The notes beneath the pieces are model-generated. The model saw only the letters and a list, made by a program, of their open reading frames with translations. It searched no databases and was not told where the DNA came from. A DNA stretch of 64,000 nucleotides, from the NCBI RefSeq assembly GCF_051912845.1, contig NZ_JBNCBU010000001.1, positions 1,612,001 through 1,676,000 of the forward strand, in the 5' to 3' direction. This document shows, piece by piece, positions 15,729 to 24,302 of the stretch. The position numbers and the translations under genes are program-made. This DNA comes from Tsuneonella sediminis. GTDB taxonomy: Bacteria; Pseudomonadota; Alphaproteobacteria; Sphingomonadales; Sphingomonadaceae. Each line of letters begins with the position of its first letter. Within the stretch, counting starts at the first letter, position 1.

Positions 15729-16712
15729 ATGTCCGGCACCAAGCAGATGACACGAGGAATGATGAACCGCGAGGGGCTCGAAAGCCGGACCAGCGCTATA
15801 TTCGAGCGCTTGTGGTCTCCATACGACGAGGATCGGTTCCGCGAGTCCGTCGCCCTGTTCCGCCGGCGCCTGGAGGCGGTGGGCTTCGATACCGGTTTCT
15901 TCCAGGGCAAGAGGGTGCTCGATGCGGGCTGCGGCGGGGGGCGCAACACGATTGCCATGGCCGGCCTCGGTGCGGCCGACGCCATCGGCATCGACATCGG
16001 CGCTGCCGGGATCGAGGATGCCCGTCGCCGCGCCCGCGGTATGGGCAACGCCCGGTTCGAGGTCGCCTCGATCCTCGACATCCCGTTCGAGAGCGACAGC
16101 TTCGACCTGGTCTGGTGCGCCGGCGTGCTGATGATCACCGCCGACGAGAACGCGGCGTTGGAGGAACTGACGCGCGTGCTGAAACCGGGAGGCTTGCTCT
16201 ACCTGCTTGTCTACGCCGACGAGGGCCTGCGCTGGCCGCTCATCAATGCGCTGCGCCCCATCGCTGCGGCGATCGGGCACGACCGGATGCTCGAGGTGAT
16301 GGAAGCGGCGGGAACGAGCGCCGGCAAGCAGCGTACCTTCCTCGACGACCTCTACTGCCCCAAGCTCGACTTCTACAACTGGCCCCGTCTGCGGGGCATG
16401 CTTGAGAAGCGCGGATACGGGAATATCGACCGCTGGCCGAGGTCCGCGCGGCTCGACCACGAACACGGATTGGCCGAATACAGAAATGACATGGACGAAC
16501 TTCGCAAGGTCTTCGTGCACGGCCGCGGTCGCGACACCGCACGCGCATCCCTGTTCCAGTGCGGCGAGGACCTTGTGACCGCGGCGATCGGCACCGTGCG
16601 CTGGTTCGAGAACGCCGCCGCGAGCGGGCTGATGCCGGTGGACCAGGCGATGGACACGGTCATCGGGCAGGGCCACCACCGGGTGCTCGCGCGACTGGGA
16701 GACAATGCGTGA
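15729..16712 (+). CDS. Class I SAM-dependent methyltransferase, first of a tandem sister pair
   Basis: A 327-residue protein. The Rossmann SAM-binding core (about 60-170) has VLDAGCGGGRNTIAMA, IGIDIGAAGIEDAR and FDLVWCAGVLM. About 140 further residues (RTFLDDLYCPKLDFYNW, ARLDHEHGLAEYRNDM, VIGQGHHRVLARL) are shared closely with the next gene and form an extra domain I cannot name. The target is probably a sugar or sugar-linked group of the polymer. An internal start at 15759/15762 after GAGGA is possible. Its stop overlaps the next start as GTGA. Confidence 0.85.
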   Translation: MSGTKQMTRGMMNREGLESRTSAIFERLWSPYDEDRFRESVALFRRRLEAVGFDTGFFQGKRVLDAGCGGGRNTIAMAGLGAADAIGIDIGAAGIEDARRRARGMGNARFEVASILDIPFESDSFDLVWCAGVLMITADENAALEELTRVLKPGGLLYLLVYADEGLRWPLINALRPIAAAIGHDRMLEVMEAAGTSAGKQRTFLDDLYCPKLDFYNWPRLRGMLEKRGYGNIDRWPRSARLDHEHGLAEYRNDMDELRKVFVHGRGRDTARASLFQCGEDLVTAAIGTVRWFENAAASGLMPVDQAMDTVIGQGHHRVLARLGDNA

Positions 16713-17656
16713 ACGATCTTGCGGTCTGCGACATCTCGCGCGCCACGGGCGCGCTGTTCGGCGAACTGTGGGGCCCCTACGACGAGAAGCTGTTCGAGGA
16801 ATCGGTCGCCCTGTTCACCCGGCGCCTCGAGCTGTCCGGGATGGGAACCGAATTCCTGAAAGGCGCACGCGCGCTCGATGCCGGCTGCGGCGGGGGACGC
16901 AACGCGATCGCCATGGCCCGGCTCGGCGCATCGCAGGTGCACGGGATCGATATCGGGGAAAGGGGCATCGAAGACGCCCGCGTGCGCGCGGCCGGGCTGG
17001 ACAACGTCACTTTTCAGGTGGCCTCGCTCACCGACATTCCCTTTCCCGACGCGCATTTCGACGTGGTCTGGTGCGCCGGCGTGCTGATGCACACGGCGGA
17101 CGAATCGCGCGTGCTCGCCGAACTCGCGCGCGTGCTGAGGCCGGGCGGAATGATCTATTTCCTCGTCTATGCCACCGGCGGGATGCGCTGGCCGCTGATC
17201 AAGCTGTTGCGGCCGCTGGCCGGCGCGATCGGCAAGGACCTCATCGACGAGGCCATGACGCTTGCGGCAGCGCCCGCCAACAAGCGTCGGACGTTCCTCG
17301 ACGACCTCTTCGTCCCCAAGTTCGATTTCTTTGAATGGAACCGGCTCGTTGCCGACCTGTCGGACGCGGGCTTCACCGCGTTCGAGCGCTGGCCCGCCGC
17401 CGCCCGGCTCGACCACGAACACGATCTGGCGGCCTACCGCGCCGATCTTGCCGCGCTGTACGAAATCCTCGCGGCCGGGGCCGATCACGGCCTCCACCCG
17501 TTGTTCGCCCGGGCAGCGGAGTTGACCGCGGAAGTCTTGTCGGCCATCGGCTGGTTCATCGAACAGGTAGCAACCGGACGGATGGACGAAACCGAGGCGA
17601 TGGACCGTGTAATCGGCCAGGGACACCATCGACTGACCGCGCGGCGCGCGGGCTGA
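16709..17656 (+). CDS. Class I SAM-dependent methyltransferase, second of the tandem pair
   Basis: A 315-residue paralogue of the preceding protein, sharing the order and wording of motifs throughout: LWGPYDEKLFEESVALF, ALDAGCGGGRNAIAMARLG, VWCAGVLMHTADE, RTFLDDLFVPKFDFFEW, RLDHEHDLAAYRADL and VIGQGHHRLTARR. The start is GTG at 16709, overlapping the first gene's stop. The pair looks like a local duplication that has diverged. Position before asnB and within the glycan cluster suggests methylation of the polysaccharide or its precursor. Confidence 0.86.
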   Translation: MNDLAVCDISRATGALFGELWGPYDEKLFEESVALFTRRLELSGMGTEFLKGARALDAGCGGGRNAIAMARLGASQVHGIDIGERGIEDARVRAAGLDNVTFQVASLTDIPFPDAHFDVVWCAGVLMHTADESRVLAELARVLRPGGMIYFLVYATGGMRWPLIKLLRPLAGAIGKDLIDEAMTLAAAPANKRRTFLDDLFVPKFDFFEWNRLVADLSDAGFTAFERWPAAARLDHEHDLAAYRADLAALYEILAAGADHGLHPLFARAAELTAEVLSAIGWFIEQVATGRMDETEAMDRVIGQGHHRLTARRAG

Positions 17657-17665
17657 CCGGGCACC

Positions 17666-19384
17666 ATGTGCGGCATTTCGGGGCTTGCCGGCGGCACGAT
17701 CGACCGCGCGCGCATCGGGGCGATGGTCGAGGTCCAGCACCACCGCGGACCTGACGGTTCGGGCGTCTACCTCGACCCTGCGCGCCGCGCCGCGCTGGGG
17801 CACAACCGCCTTTCGATCATCGACCTCAGCGACGCCGGGCTGCAGCCGATGGCCGACGCGTCGGGCCGACGCTGGCTGGCTTTCAACGGCGAAGTCTACA
17901 ACTTCGTGGAGCTGCGCGAGGAACTCTCCGGCTATCCGTTCACCAGTGCGAGCGATTCGGAAGTCATCCTCGCGGCCTACGACCGCTGGGGCCCTGCCTG
18001 CGTCGAGCGGTTCATCGGCATGTTCGCATTCGCGATCTGGGACGAGGCCGAAGGCACGCTGTTCTGCGCCCGCGACAGGCTCGGCATCAAGCCGTTCCAT
18101 TACGCGCAGCTGGGAGAGACGTTCGCCTTCTCCTCGGAGATCAAGGCCCTGATCGCTGCGGGAATGGCCCCGCGCGCGGATCTCGATACCTGGGGGGCCT
18201 ATCTCGAGCACGGGCTCTACGACCATGGCGAGGCGACGTTCTTCGTCGGCGTCAGGACGCTGCCTCCCGGCCACACGCTGACATGGCGCTTCGGCAAGAC
18301 GACAATCGCGCCCTACTGGCAGCTTGCGCAGGCTGCCGGAGCGCCGCTTTCGCTTACCGATGACGAGGCGCTCGAGCGGCTCGACGCGCTGATCACCGAC
18401 GCGGTGCGGCTGCGGCTGCGCAGCGACGTGCCGCTCGGCGTGAACCTGTCGGGCGGGCTCGATTCCTCCCTGCTGTTCGCGTTCGTCGACCAGGCAGAGG
18501 GCGCCGCCGCCGATCTCAACTGCTTCACCGCCGGGTTCGACGACCCGAAATACGACGAGGCCCAGTTCGCGGAAGGCCTGCCCCGGCGCCGCCACTGGAC
18601 CCAGCACATCGAGCGCCTGGGCGCCGAACAGGCCTGGAGTCTGATCGATCCGCTGACGCGCCACGAGGAGGCCCCGTTCGGCGGCATCGCGACGCTTGCC
18701 TATTACAACCTGCACCGCCGCATCCGCGAAGAAGGTGTGACCGTCGTGCTCGAGGGCCAGGGCGTCGACGAACTGTTCGCCGGCTATGCCTATTACCGCC
18801 AGCCCGCCGCAGCGGGGGTGTACCAGGACGGCAGCCGTTTCCTGCGGCCCGAAACGCTGGCCCCTGCCTTGCGCGACCGAACGCCGGAGCCCGAATCCGC
18901 CGCACCGTTTCCAGGCACGCTCGCCAACCGGCTCTACCGCGACGTACGCCACGCCAAGCTGCCGCGCGTGCTGCGCATGAACGACCGGCTGTCGATGGCG
19001 CACAGCCGCGAGCTGCGCGTGCCCTTCCTCGATCACCGGGTCGTCGAGCTCGCCTTTCGTCTCGACGACGACAAGAAACTGCGCGGCGACGAGGGCAAGG
19101 CGATCATGCGCCGGCTGCTCGACCGCAAGCTCGAGGGGAGTTACGGCAGCACGCCCAAGCGCGCGGTGGTCACCCCCCAGCGCGAATGGATCCGCGGTCC
19201 CTTGCGCGAAAAGATCGGCGATCTCATCGCCAGCCAGTCGTTCCGCACCAACGGGTTCTTCGATCCGGCCGAGGTCGACCGCGCATTCGCCGAATACTGC
19301 GCAGGCGATGGAGACAACGCCTTCTTCATCTGGCAATGGATCAACGTCGACGCCTGGCTCCGCGCCTTTCGACCCGCGGTCTGA
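17666..19384 (+). CDS. asnB: Asparagine synthase-like glutamine amidotransferase
   Basis: A 572-residue protein starting MCGISG; processing would expose Cys2, the glutaminase nucleophile. The class II glutamine domain (1-200) has HHRGPDGSG, NGEVYNF and ASDSEVILAAYDRWG. The synthetase domain has the PP-loop LSGGLDSSLLFAF, VVLEGQGVDELFAGY and HSRELRVPFLDHRVVELAF. In many surface-glycan clusters such proteins transfer ammonia to a sugar carboxylate rather than to aspartate. Here the neighbours and the uronate genes at 44921-47214 favour that, but free asparagine synthesis remains possible. Confidence 0.9.
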   Translation: MCGISGLAGGTIDRARIGAMVEVQHHRGPDGSGVYLDPARRAALGHNRLSIIDLSDAGLQPMADASGRRWLAFNGEVYNFVELREELSGYPFTSASDSEVILAAYDRWGPACVERFIGMFAFAIWDEAEGTLFCARDRLGIKPFHYAQLGETFAFSSEIKALIAAGMAPRADLDTWGAYLEHGLYDHGEATFFVGVRTLPPGHTLTWRFGKTTIAPYWQLAQAAGAPLSLTDDEALERLDALITDAVRLRLRSDVPLGVNLSGGLDSSLLFAFVDQAEGAAADLNCFTAGFDDPKYDEAQFAEGLPRRRHWTQHIERLGAEQAWSLIDPLTRHEEAPFGGIATLAYYNLHRRIREEGVTVVLEGQGVDELFAGYAYYRQPAAAGVYQDGSRFLRPETLAPALRDRTPEPESAAPFPGTLANRLYRDVRHAKLPRVLRMNDRLSMAHSRELRVPFLDHRVVELAFRLDDDKKLRGDEGKAIMRRLLDRKLEGSYGSTPKRAVVTPQREWIRGPLREKIGDLIASQSFRTNGFFDPAEVDRAFAEYCAGDGDNAFFIWQWINVDAWLRAFRPAV

Positions 19385-19449
19385 CCGGCAACCCCGACGC
19401 CCCAGGCCCTCCCGGGCCGCATCCGGATAAAGCTGACCTCCCTCCCGCC

Positions 19450-20814
19450 ATGCCGACAATCGCCATAGCCCTGCCAAACGCCGTGACGATCCGCGACGTG
19501 GTCCACACCGGTACCCTGCGCGAGCTGCTGTCGATCCCCGACGCGCGGATCCAGATCTACACCCAGAACCCCGGTATGCCCGAATTCGCCGCGCTCGCCG
19601 CGTCCGGGCAGGTCGAACTGAAGCCGCTGCCCGAACCCGCACCGGGCCGGCTCGAAAAGCTGCTGCGGCATGTCTACCCGCTCCTCTTCTACGACCGGTT
19701 CGTCTACCTGCAGAAAGTGCTGCAACACCGTCCGTCGCGGATCGTGATGGCACGCGGGCTCAGTCTCGTCCGGCGCACGCTGGGCAACCGCCGCGCGGTC
19801 CGCTGGTTCGGGAAACTGCTGCTGGCCGCCGTCCCGCGGAGCCGCGCGCACGTCATCGAGGGGCGTCCCGACCTGGTCATCGGCACCCGCTCGCTGGTCG
19901 CCTCGCTCGAATTCCCGTTCATCTGCGAGGCGGTCAATCGTGGCCTGCCGTTGATGACGGTAGCGAGCAGCTGGGACAATTTCACGACCAAGGGCTTCCT
20001 GCCCTTTCCGGTCGAGAAAACCGTCGTGTGGAACCGCAAGATGGCCGACGAGCTGGTCGACCTGTTCGGCGTGGACGAGCAGGAGATCGTCGTCGCCGGG
20101 TATCCGCGCCAGGCGCTGCTGCGCGATACCGGCGCGTTCACCGATCCGGCCGGCTACCTCGCGCATCTGGGCATGGAGGGGTACGGCCGCTTCGTGCTCT
20201 ACAGCGCCTCTTACGGCGAACTGACCCGCACCCGGCCTGACGAGACCCCGCGCGAGTTCATCCTGCTGCGGCAGGTGGCCGAAAGCCTGTTGCCCACCCT
20301 GCCCGCCGACACCTGCCTGGTAATCCGCCTCCATCCCTACAGCCGCGACGACGACGAGCGCTTCTTCGACGGAATGGACCGGGTAAAGGTCTTCGTGCCC
20401 GGCCGCAGCGACGCCTATGTCGAACGGGTGATGGGCGAGAGCGACGAGCAGCACCTCGCCGCGCAGATCGGCCTTGCCGCCTGCGTCGTCTCGATGGCCT
20501 CGACGATCACGATCGATGCGCTTTCCGTCGGCAAGCCTGTCCTCAATGTCGCTTTCGAGCCTGACGGCAAGGGCGACGCGATCTGCCGTTTCTACGAGTA
20601 CAATCACTTCGCCGACCTGCTGCGGATAGCCAAACCGCCGCTCGCGCGGTCGCCCGAGGACGTGATCGCCTTCGTTCGGGGCTATCTTGGCGGAGAAACC
20701 GTTCCCGATATCGATCACGCCGGTTTCGAGGCGATGTACGTGCCCGCTAACTCGGCTGCATATCCGCGCGTGCTGCGCGAGACGGTGGAGCAGATCCTGG
20801 CGCGGGACCGCTGA
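19450..20814 (+). CDS. Glycosyl/glycerophosphotransferase-like surface glycan protein
   Basis: A 454-residue soluble protein with a GT-B-like layout. Features are a first half with few motifs, TRSLVASLEFPFICEAVNRG, MTVASSWDNFTTKGFLPF, CLVIRLHPYSRDDDERFF and MASTITIDALSVGKPVLNV, the last two resembling the donor-site region of CDP-glycerol:polyol glycerophosphotransferase and nucleotide-sugar transferases. Donor and acceptor are unknown. The start at 19450 follows a 65-base gap after asnB. The last 68 bases overlap the 3' end of the convergent CapD-like gene. Confidence 0.7.
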   Translation: MPTIAIALPNAVTIRDVVHTGTLRELLSIPDARIQIYTQNPGMPEFAALAASGQVELKPLPEPAPGRLEKLLRHVYPLLFYDRFVYLQKVLQHRPSRIVMARGLSLVRRTLGNRRAVRWFGKLLLAAVPRSRAHVIEGRPDLVIGTRSLVASLEFPFICEAVNRGLPLMTVASSWDNFTTKGFLPFPVEKTVVWNRKMADELVDLFGVDEQEIVVAGYPRQALLRDTGAFTDPAGYLAHLGMEGYGRFVLYSASYGELTRTRPDETPREFILLRQVAESLLPTLPADTCLVIRLHPYSRDDDERFFDGMDRVKVFVPGRSDAYVERVMGESDEQHLAAQIGLAACVVSMASTITIDALSVGKPVLNVAFEPDGKGDAICRFYEYNHFADLLRIAKPPLARSPEDVIAFVRGYLGGETVPDIDHAGFEAMYVPANSAAYPRVLRETVEQILARDR

Positions 20815-22753
20815 CCGCGTCCGGGCACCCGACCGCGTCCGTGATCGGCGTGGTCGGCGTAAACTCGCTCACCAGCTTTCGCAGGACCTCGTAGGCCTCG
20901 GCCACCTCGCCTGCCGCGACCGCCGTCTCGAGCTCGCCGAGAAGCGGCTCGAGTTCGTCCCATCCGAGAAAGGGCTCATGGCAGCGAAGGATGCGCTCGT
21001 GTTTGGTGGGCGAGGTATCGCCGCCTATCAGCAGCTCCTCGTATAGCTTCTCGCCCGGCCGCAGACCGTCGATGCGGATCTCGATGTCGCCCGCCGGATT
21101 GTCGGCATCGCGCACCGTGCGGCCCGACAGCACGATGATCGTCCGCGCCAGATCGTAGATCCGCACGGGTTCGCCCATGTCGAGCACGAACACGTCGCCG
21201 CCCTTCGCCATCGCGCCTGCCTGCAGGACGAGCTGCGCAGCCTCCGGAATCGACATGAAGTAGCGGGTGATGTCGGCGTGGGTCAGGGTGACGGGTCCGC
21301 CCTCCTCGATCTGTCGTCGGAACAGGGGGACGACCGAACCGCTCGATCCCAGCACGTTGCCGAACCGTACCATCGAGAACCGCGTGCCAGGAAATTCCCG
21401 GTCGAACGCCTGCATGACCATTTCCGCGCAGCGCTTGGAGGCGCCCATCACGTTGGTCGGCCGCACCGCCTTGTCGGTGCTGATGAGCACGAAATCGCGC
21501 ACCCCCGCTCTCGCCGCTTCCTCGGCCACGGTGCGGGTGCCGATCACGTTGTTGCCCAGCCCCTGGAGCAGGTTTGCCTCGACCAGCGGCACGTGCTTGT
21601 AGGCCGCGGCGTGGAACACGGTGTCGACCTGCCAGCGGGCGAAGATCTGCGCGATCCGCCCGGCATCAGTGACCGATGCGAGGAGCGGGACCGGCGTGGT
21701 CCGGGACGGGTCCTGCCTCGCCAGGTCACCCAGCTCGCGATCGATGCTGTAGAGGTTGAATTCGGAATGATCGAGCAGCAACAGCGTCGCCGGATCGCCG
21801 GCGGCGATGTGGCGCGCCAGCTCGCTGCCGATCGAGCCTCCGGCGCCGGTGACGAGGACCGTCTTGCCACGGATCAGCTTGTGCAGGAGGGCTTCGTCGG
21901 GCGGGACAGGGGCGCGGCCCAGCACGTCGGAAATGTCGAGTTCCTTGAGATCTCCGACCGAGATCTTCCCGCGCGCGATGTCGGTCAGGCTCGGCAGCGT
22001 GCGGACGTGCAGGCCCAGCGTCTTCAGGTCGGCGATGATCTCGCTCCGGCGCTGGGTGCTCGCCGAAGGGATTGCCAGAAGCACTCCATCGACCCGCAGC
22101 CGGTTGACCAGGCCGCCGATGCCGTCGGGGCCGTGGATCGTTACCCCCTCGAGAATCGACCCCGCCAGCGTGCGGTCGTCGTCGACGAACCCCACGAGTT
22201 TCATGTCGCGCGCATTCTGGAGGGTGGCGGCCAGCTCGCGGCCCGCGTTGCCGGCGCCGTATATCAGCACCCGCTCGATCTCCTGCCCGCTCCATAGCGC
22301 CGTGTAGCTCTCGGCGAAGTAGAGGCGAACCGCGAGCCGCGAGGCACCGATGAATACGAACAGCAGGATCGGCTGAATCAGGCCGACCGTACGCGGTGTG
22401 CCGGAGATCCCGTAGAGGGTGTAGATTGCAGCGAAGATCACCCCGTAGAGCGCGACGGCGCGGATGATGGTCTGCATCGCGTGCGATCCGGCGAAGCGGA
22501 AGATCGCGCGGTAGAGTCCGAAACTCACGAAGATCGGCAGGCCGATCGCCACCGAAGCGAATATCGGGTGGAGCGGATCGCGCAGCGGATCCGGCCAGTA
22601 ACCGAGGCGGAGGTAATAGGCGAGCCAAACGGTAAAGGCACACGCTGCCGCGTCGATCGACAGGGCAATCAGCCGCTTCATCGGGCGCGGGATGTCGAGG
22701 ATTCGCTGCGAAAACGTGCGCCGCGATGGCGCCGGGTCGTAGCGCGAATTCAC
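20747..22753 (-). CDS. CapD/WbpM-like UDP-sugar 4,6-dehydratase, membrane-anchored
   Basis: A 668-residue protein: four membrane spans in the first 130 residues, a CoA-binding-like Rossmann segment (VLIYGAGNAGRELAATL), then a dehydratase domain (about 290-620) with VLVTGAGGSIGSELARH, HAAAYKHVPLVE and the SDR SxxxxxMxxxK form LISTDKAVRPTNVMGASKR typical of UDP-GlcNAc C4/C6 dehydratases. It makes UDP-4-keto-6-deoxy-HexNAc, a source of QuiNAc, FucNAc or bacillosamine-like sugars. The start is taken as GTG at 22753, 4 bases after the previous stop; ATG at 22681 is the alternative. Forms a pair with the phosphoglycosyl transferase. Confidence 0.92.
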   Translation of the reverse strand: MNSRYDPAPSRRTFSQRILDIPRPMKRLIALSIDAAACAFTVWLAYYLRLGYWPDPLRDPLHPIFASVAIGLPIFVSFGLYRAIFRFAGSHAMQTIIRAVALYGVIFAAIYTLYGISGTPRTVGLIQPILLFVFIGASRLAVRLYFAESYTALWSGQEIERVLIYGAGNAGRELAATLQNARDMKLVGFVDDDRTLAGSILEGVTIHGPDGIGGLVNRLRVDGVLLAIPSASTQRRSEIIADLKTLGLHVRTLPSLTDIARGKISVGDLKELDISDVLGRAPVPPDEALLHKLIRGKTVLVTGAGGSIGSELARHIAAGDPATLLLLDHSEFNLYSIDRELGDLARQDPSRTTPVPLLASVTDAGRIAQIFARWQVDTVFHAAAYKHVPLVEANLLQGLGNNVIGTRTVAEEAARAGVRDFVLISTDKAVRPTNVMGASKRCAEMVMQAFDREFPGTRFSMVRFGNVLGSSGSVVPLFRRQIEEGGPVTLTHADITRYFMSIPEAAQLVLQAGAMAKGGDVFVLDMGEPVRIYDLARTIIVLSGRTVRDADNPAGDIEIRIDGLRPGEKLYEELLIGGDTSPTKHERILRCHEPFLGWDELEPLLGELETAVAAGEVAEAYEVLRKLVSEFTPTTPITDAVGCPDAVSGPAPGSAPPSRAARADMQPS

Positions 22754-22757
22754 CGCC

Positions 22758-23339
22758 TCAGGCTCCCCGCCTGCTGGCTGCGTCGCCCCGTCCCGAACCC
22801 AGTGCGGTCCGCACGAGGATGCCGAGGTCCGAAGACAAGGTCGAGTCCCGAAAATACTGCGCCTCGGTTTCGGCGAGCAGGACGGGTGTCGACATGTCGA
22901 TGCCGGCAACCTGCCCGGGCCCCGTCACCCCTGGCCGCAGCGCGAACAGCCCGCGGCGCTCGCGCTCGGCGATCAGTTCGGCCTGCTCCGGCAGGCAGGG
23001 ACGCGGGCCGACAAAACTCATCGTGCCGTTGATGATGTTGATGAGCTGGGGCAGTTCGTCGAGCTTGAGGCGGCGAAGCACCGCGCCCAGCCGGGTCACG
23101 CGCATTTCGCCCACTTCGTGCGAGGCGACGTGCGGCGTGTCGCGGAACATCGTGCGGATCTTGAACAGGCGGAACGGCTTCCTGCCGCGGCCGACGCGCC
23201 GCTGGACGAGCAGCGGGGCGCCCGGCGTCTCGACCCGCACCGCGATGAGGAGCGCGACGACCGCGGGCAGCGCAAGCACGGCCGCAGGGATGGCCAGCGC
23301 AAGTTCGCACGCGCGCCTAAAGGGGGATGGAGTTCGCAT
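22758..23339 (-). CDS. Small monotopic phosphoglycosyl transferase (PglC/WcaJ catalytic type)
   Basis: Transfers a sugar-1-phosphate to undecaprenyl phosphate, the first lipid-linked step of repeat-unit assembly. At 193 residues it is the minimal form: one re-entrant membrane helix (about 12-33), RRVGRGRKPFRLFKIRTMF, the RRLKLDELPQLINIINGTMS catalytic region with Asp-Glu, SFVGPRPCLPEQ and RPGVTGPGQVAG. The CapD-like enzyme next in the operon would supply its UDP-sugar donor, as in the PglF/PglC pairing. Diverges from the next gene with only 30 bases between starts. Confidence 0.92.
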   Translation of the reverse strand: MRTPSPFRRACELALAIPAAVLALPAVVALLIAVRVETPGAPLLVQRRVGRGRKPFRLFKIRTMFRDTPHVASHEVGEMRVTRLGAVLRRLKLDELPQLINIINGTMSFVGPRPCLPEQAELIAERERRGLFALRPGVTGPGQVAGIDMSTPVLLAETEAQYFRDSTLSSDLGILVRTALGSGRGDAASRRGA

Positions 23340-23369
23340 GGGCTTTTCGATAGGCCGCGGCTTCTAGAT

Positions 23370-24293
23370 ATGCCTGCACGACAAGACAATAGACAGGCCG
23401 GGTCCGCCCGTCCGGCCGGCGTGGCGGGCCCGCTCGTCCTTGTGGGAGGGGACAGCCGTGCCGCCGCGGCGATCGCGGCGCGCAGCAGCAGCCGGAAAGT
23501 CGTCCTGATCGCCCGCCGCGACGGCCCCGGCGAACGCGTCCTGATCTCCGACTACCGGAAGATCCCCGACGGCGCGGCGCTGGCCAACGCGACGGTCATC
23601 AACTGCGTCGGGACCGACCGGGGAGACCCCGAGGACCTCGCCGCGCTCAACGTCGAGGTCCCGATCGCCTGGGCAGGGGCGGCGGAAGCGGCCGGCGCGC
23701 GCCAGTTCATCCAGATCTCGAGCTTCTCGGTCTATGGCCGCCGCGCGGCGATCGGGTCCGACACTCCTCCCGCGCCGGAAAGCGGCTATGGCATGTCGAA
23801 GCGCGATGCGGAGACGGCGCTGGAGGGAACCGGCGCAATGGCGACGAGCATCCTGCGGGTGCCGATCCTCGTTTCACCGGCAGGCGCAGCGGGCGAACCG
23901 GACAAGCTCGCTCGCCTCGCGAGCCTTTCGGCGCGCATCCGAGCGGTCCCGGCACCGCGGGCCCGCGTGGAGCGGTCGATGATCTCCTACGACGCGATGG
24001 CGCGGGCGGTCGAATTGCTCGAGGCCGAACCGCGTCCGCTGGCAATCGCGGCCGATCCGCAGCCATTCACGTATGACCTCCTCGCCGAGGTCGCGCGCGA
24101 AGCGGGACTGGCTGTGGCCCGCGTGCCGGTACCGCAGGTCGCGGTCCGCCTGCTCGCCGGAGTATCGCCCGGCCTCGCCGACCGCCTGTTCGCGTCGAGC
24201 GTGCTCGCGGCGGAGGCCAACCTGCTGGCCGGTCAGGAGGGCTTCGTGCCGCTGCGCGAGGTCATCGCCTCGCACTTCGCCGCGCGCCGTTAG
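23370..24293 (+). CDS. NAD-dependent epimerase/dehydratase-like protein with atypical nucleotide motif
   Basis: A 307-residue extended-SDR-like protein. The middle is clear: INCVGTDRGDPEDLAALNVE, ISSFSVYGRR and YGMSKRDAE with the Tyr-x-x-x-Lys pair. The N-terminal glycine motif is poor: LVLVGGDSRAAAAIAA replaces GxxGxxG, so cofactor binding or activity is uncertain. The C-terminal part (VRLLAGVSPGLADRLFASSV) resembles sugar epimerases of glycan clusters. It may be a reductase or epimerase acting on the 4-keto product of the neighbouring dehydratase, or a regulatory SDR. Confidence 0.72.
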   Translation: MPARQDNRQAGSARPAGVAGPLVLVGGDSRAAAAIAARSSSRKVVLIARRDGPGERVLISDYRKIPDGAALANATVINCVGTDRGDPEDLAALNVEVPIAWAGAAEAAGARQFIQISSFSVYGRRAAIGSDTPPAPESGYGMSKRDAETALEGTGAMATSILRVPILVSPAGAAGEPDKLARLASLSARIRAVPAPRARVERSMISYDAMARAVELLEAEPRPLAIAADPQPFTYDLLAEVAREAGLAVARVPVPQVAVRLLAGVSPGLADRLFASSVLAAEANLLAGQEGFVPLREVIASHFAARR

Positions 24294-24302
24294 CGCCGGG
24301 CT

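Noticed and set aside
16373..19753. Very long antisense reading frame (about 1100 codons) opposite the methyltransferase and asnB genes
   Set aside because: Shadow frame of GC-rich coding DNA: its residues are Arg/Gly/Val-rich without domain motifs, while the opposite strand carries clear methyltransferase and AsnB signatures.
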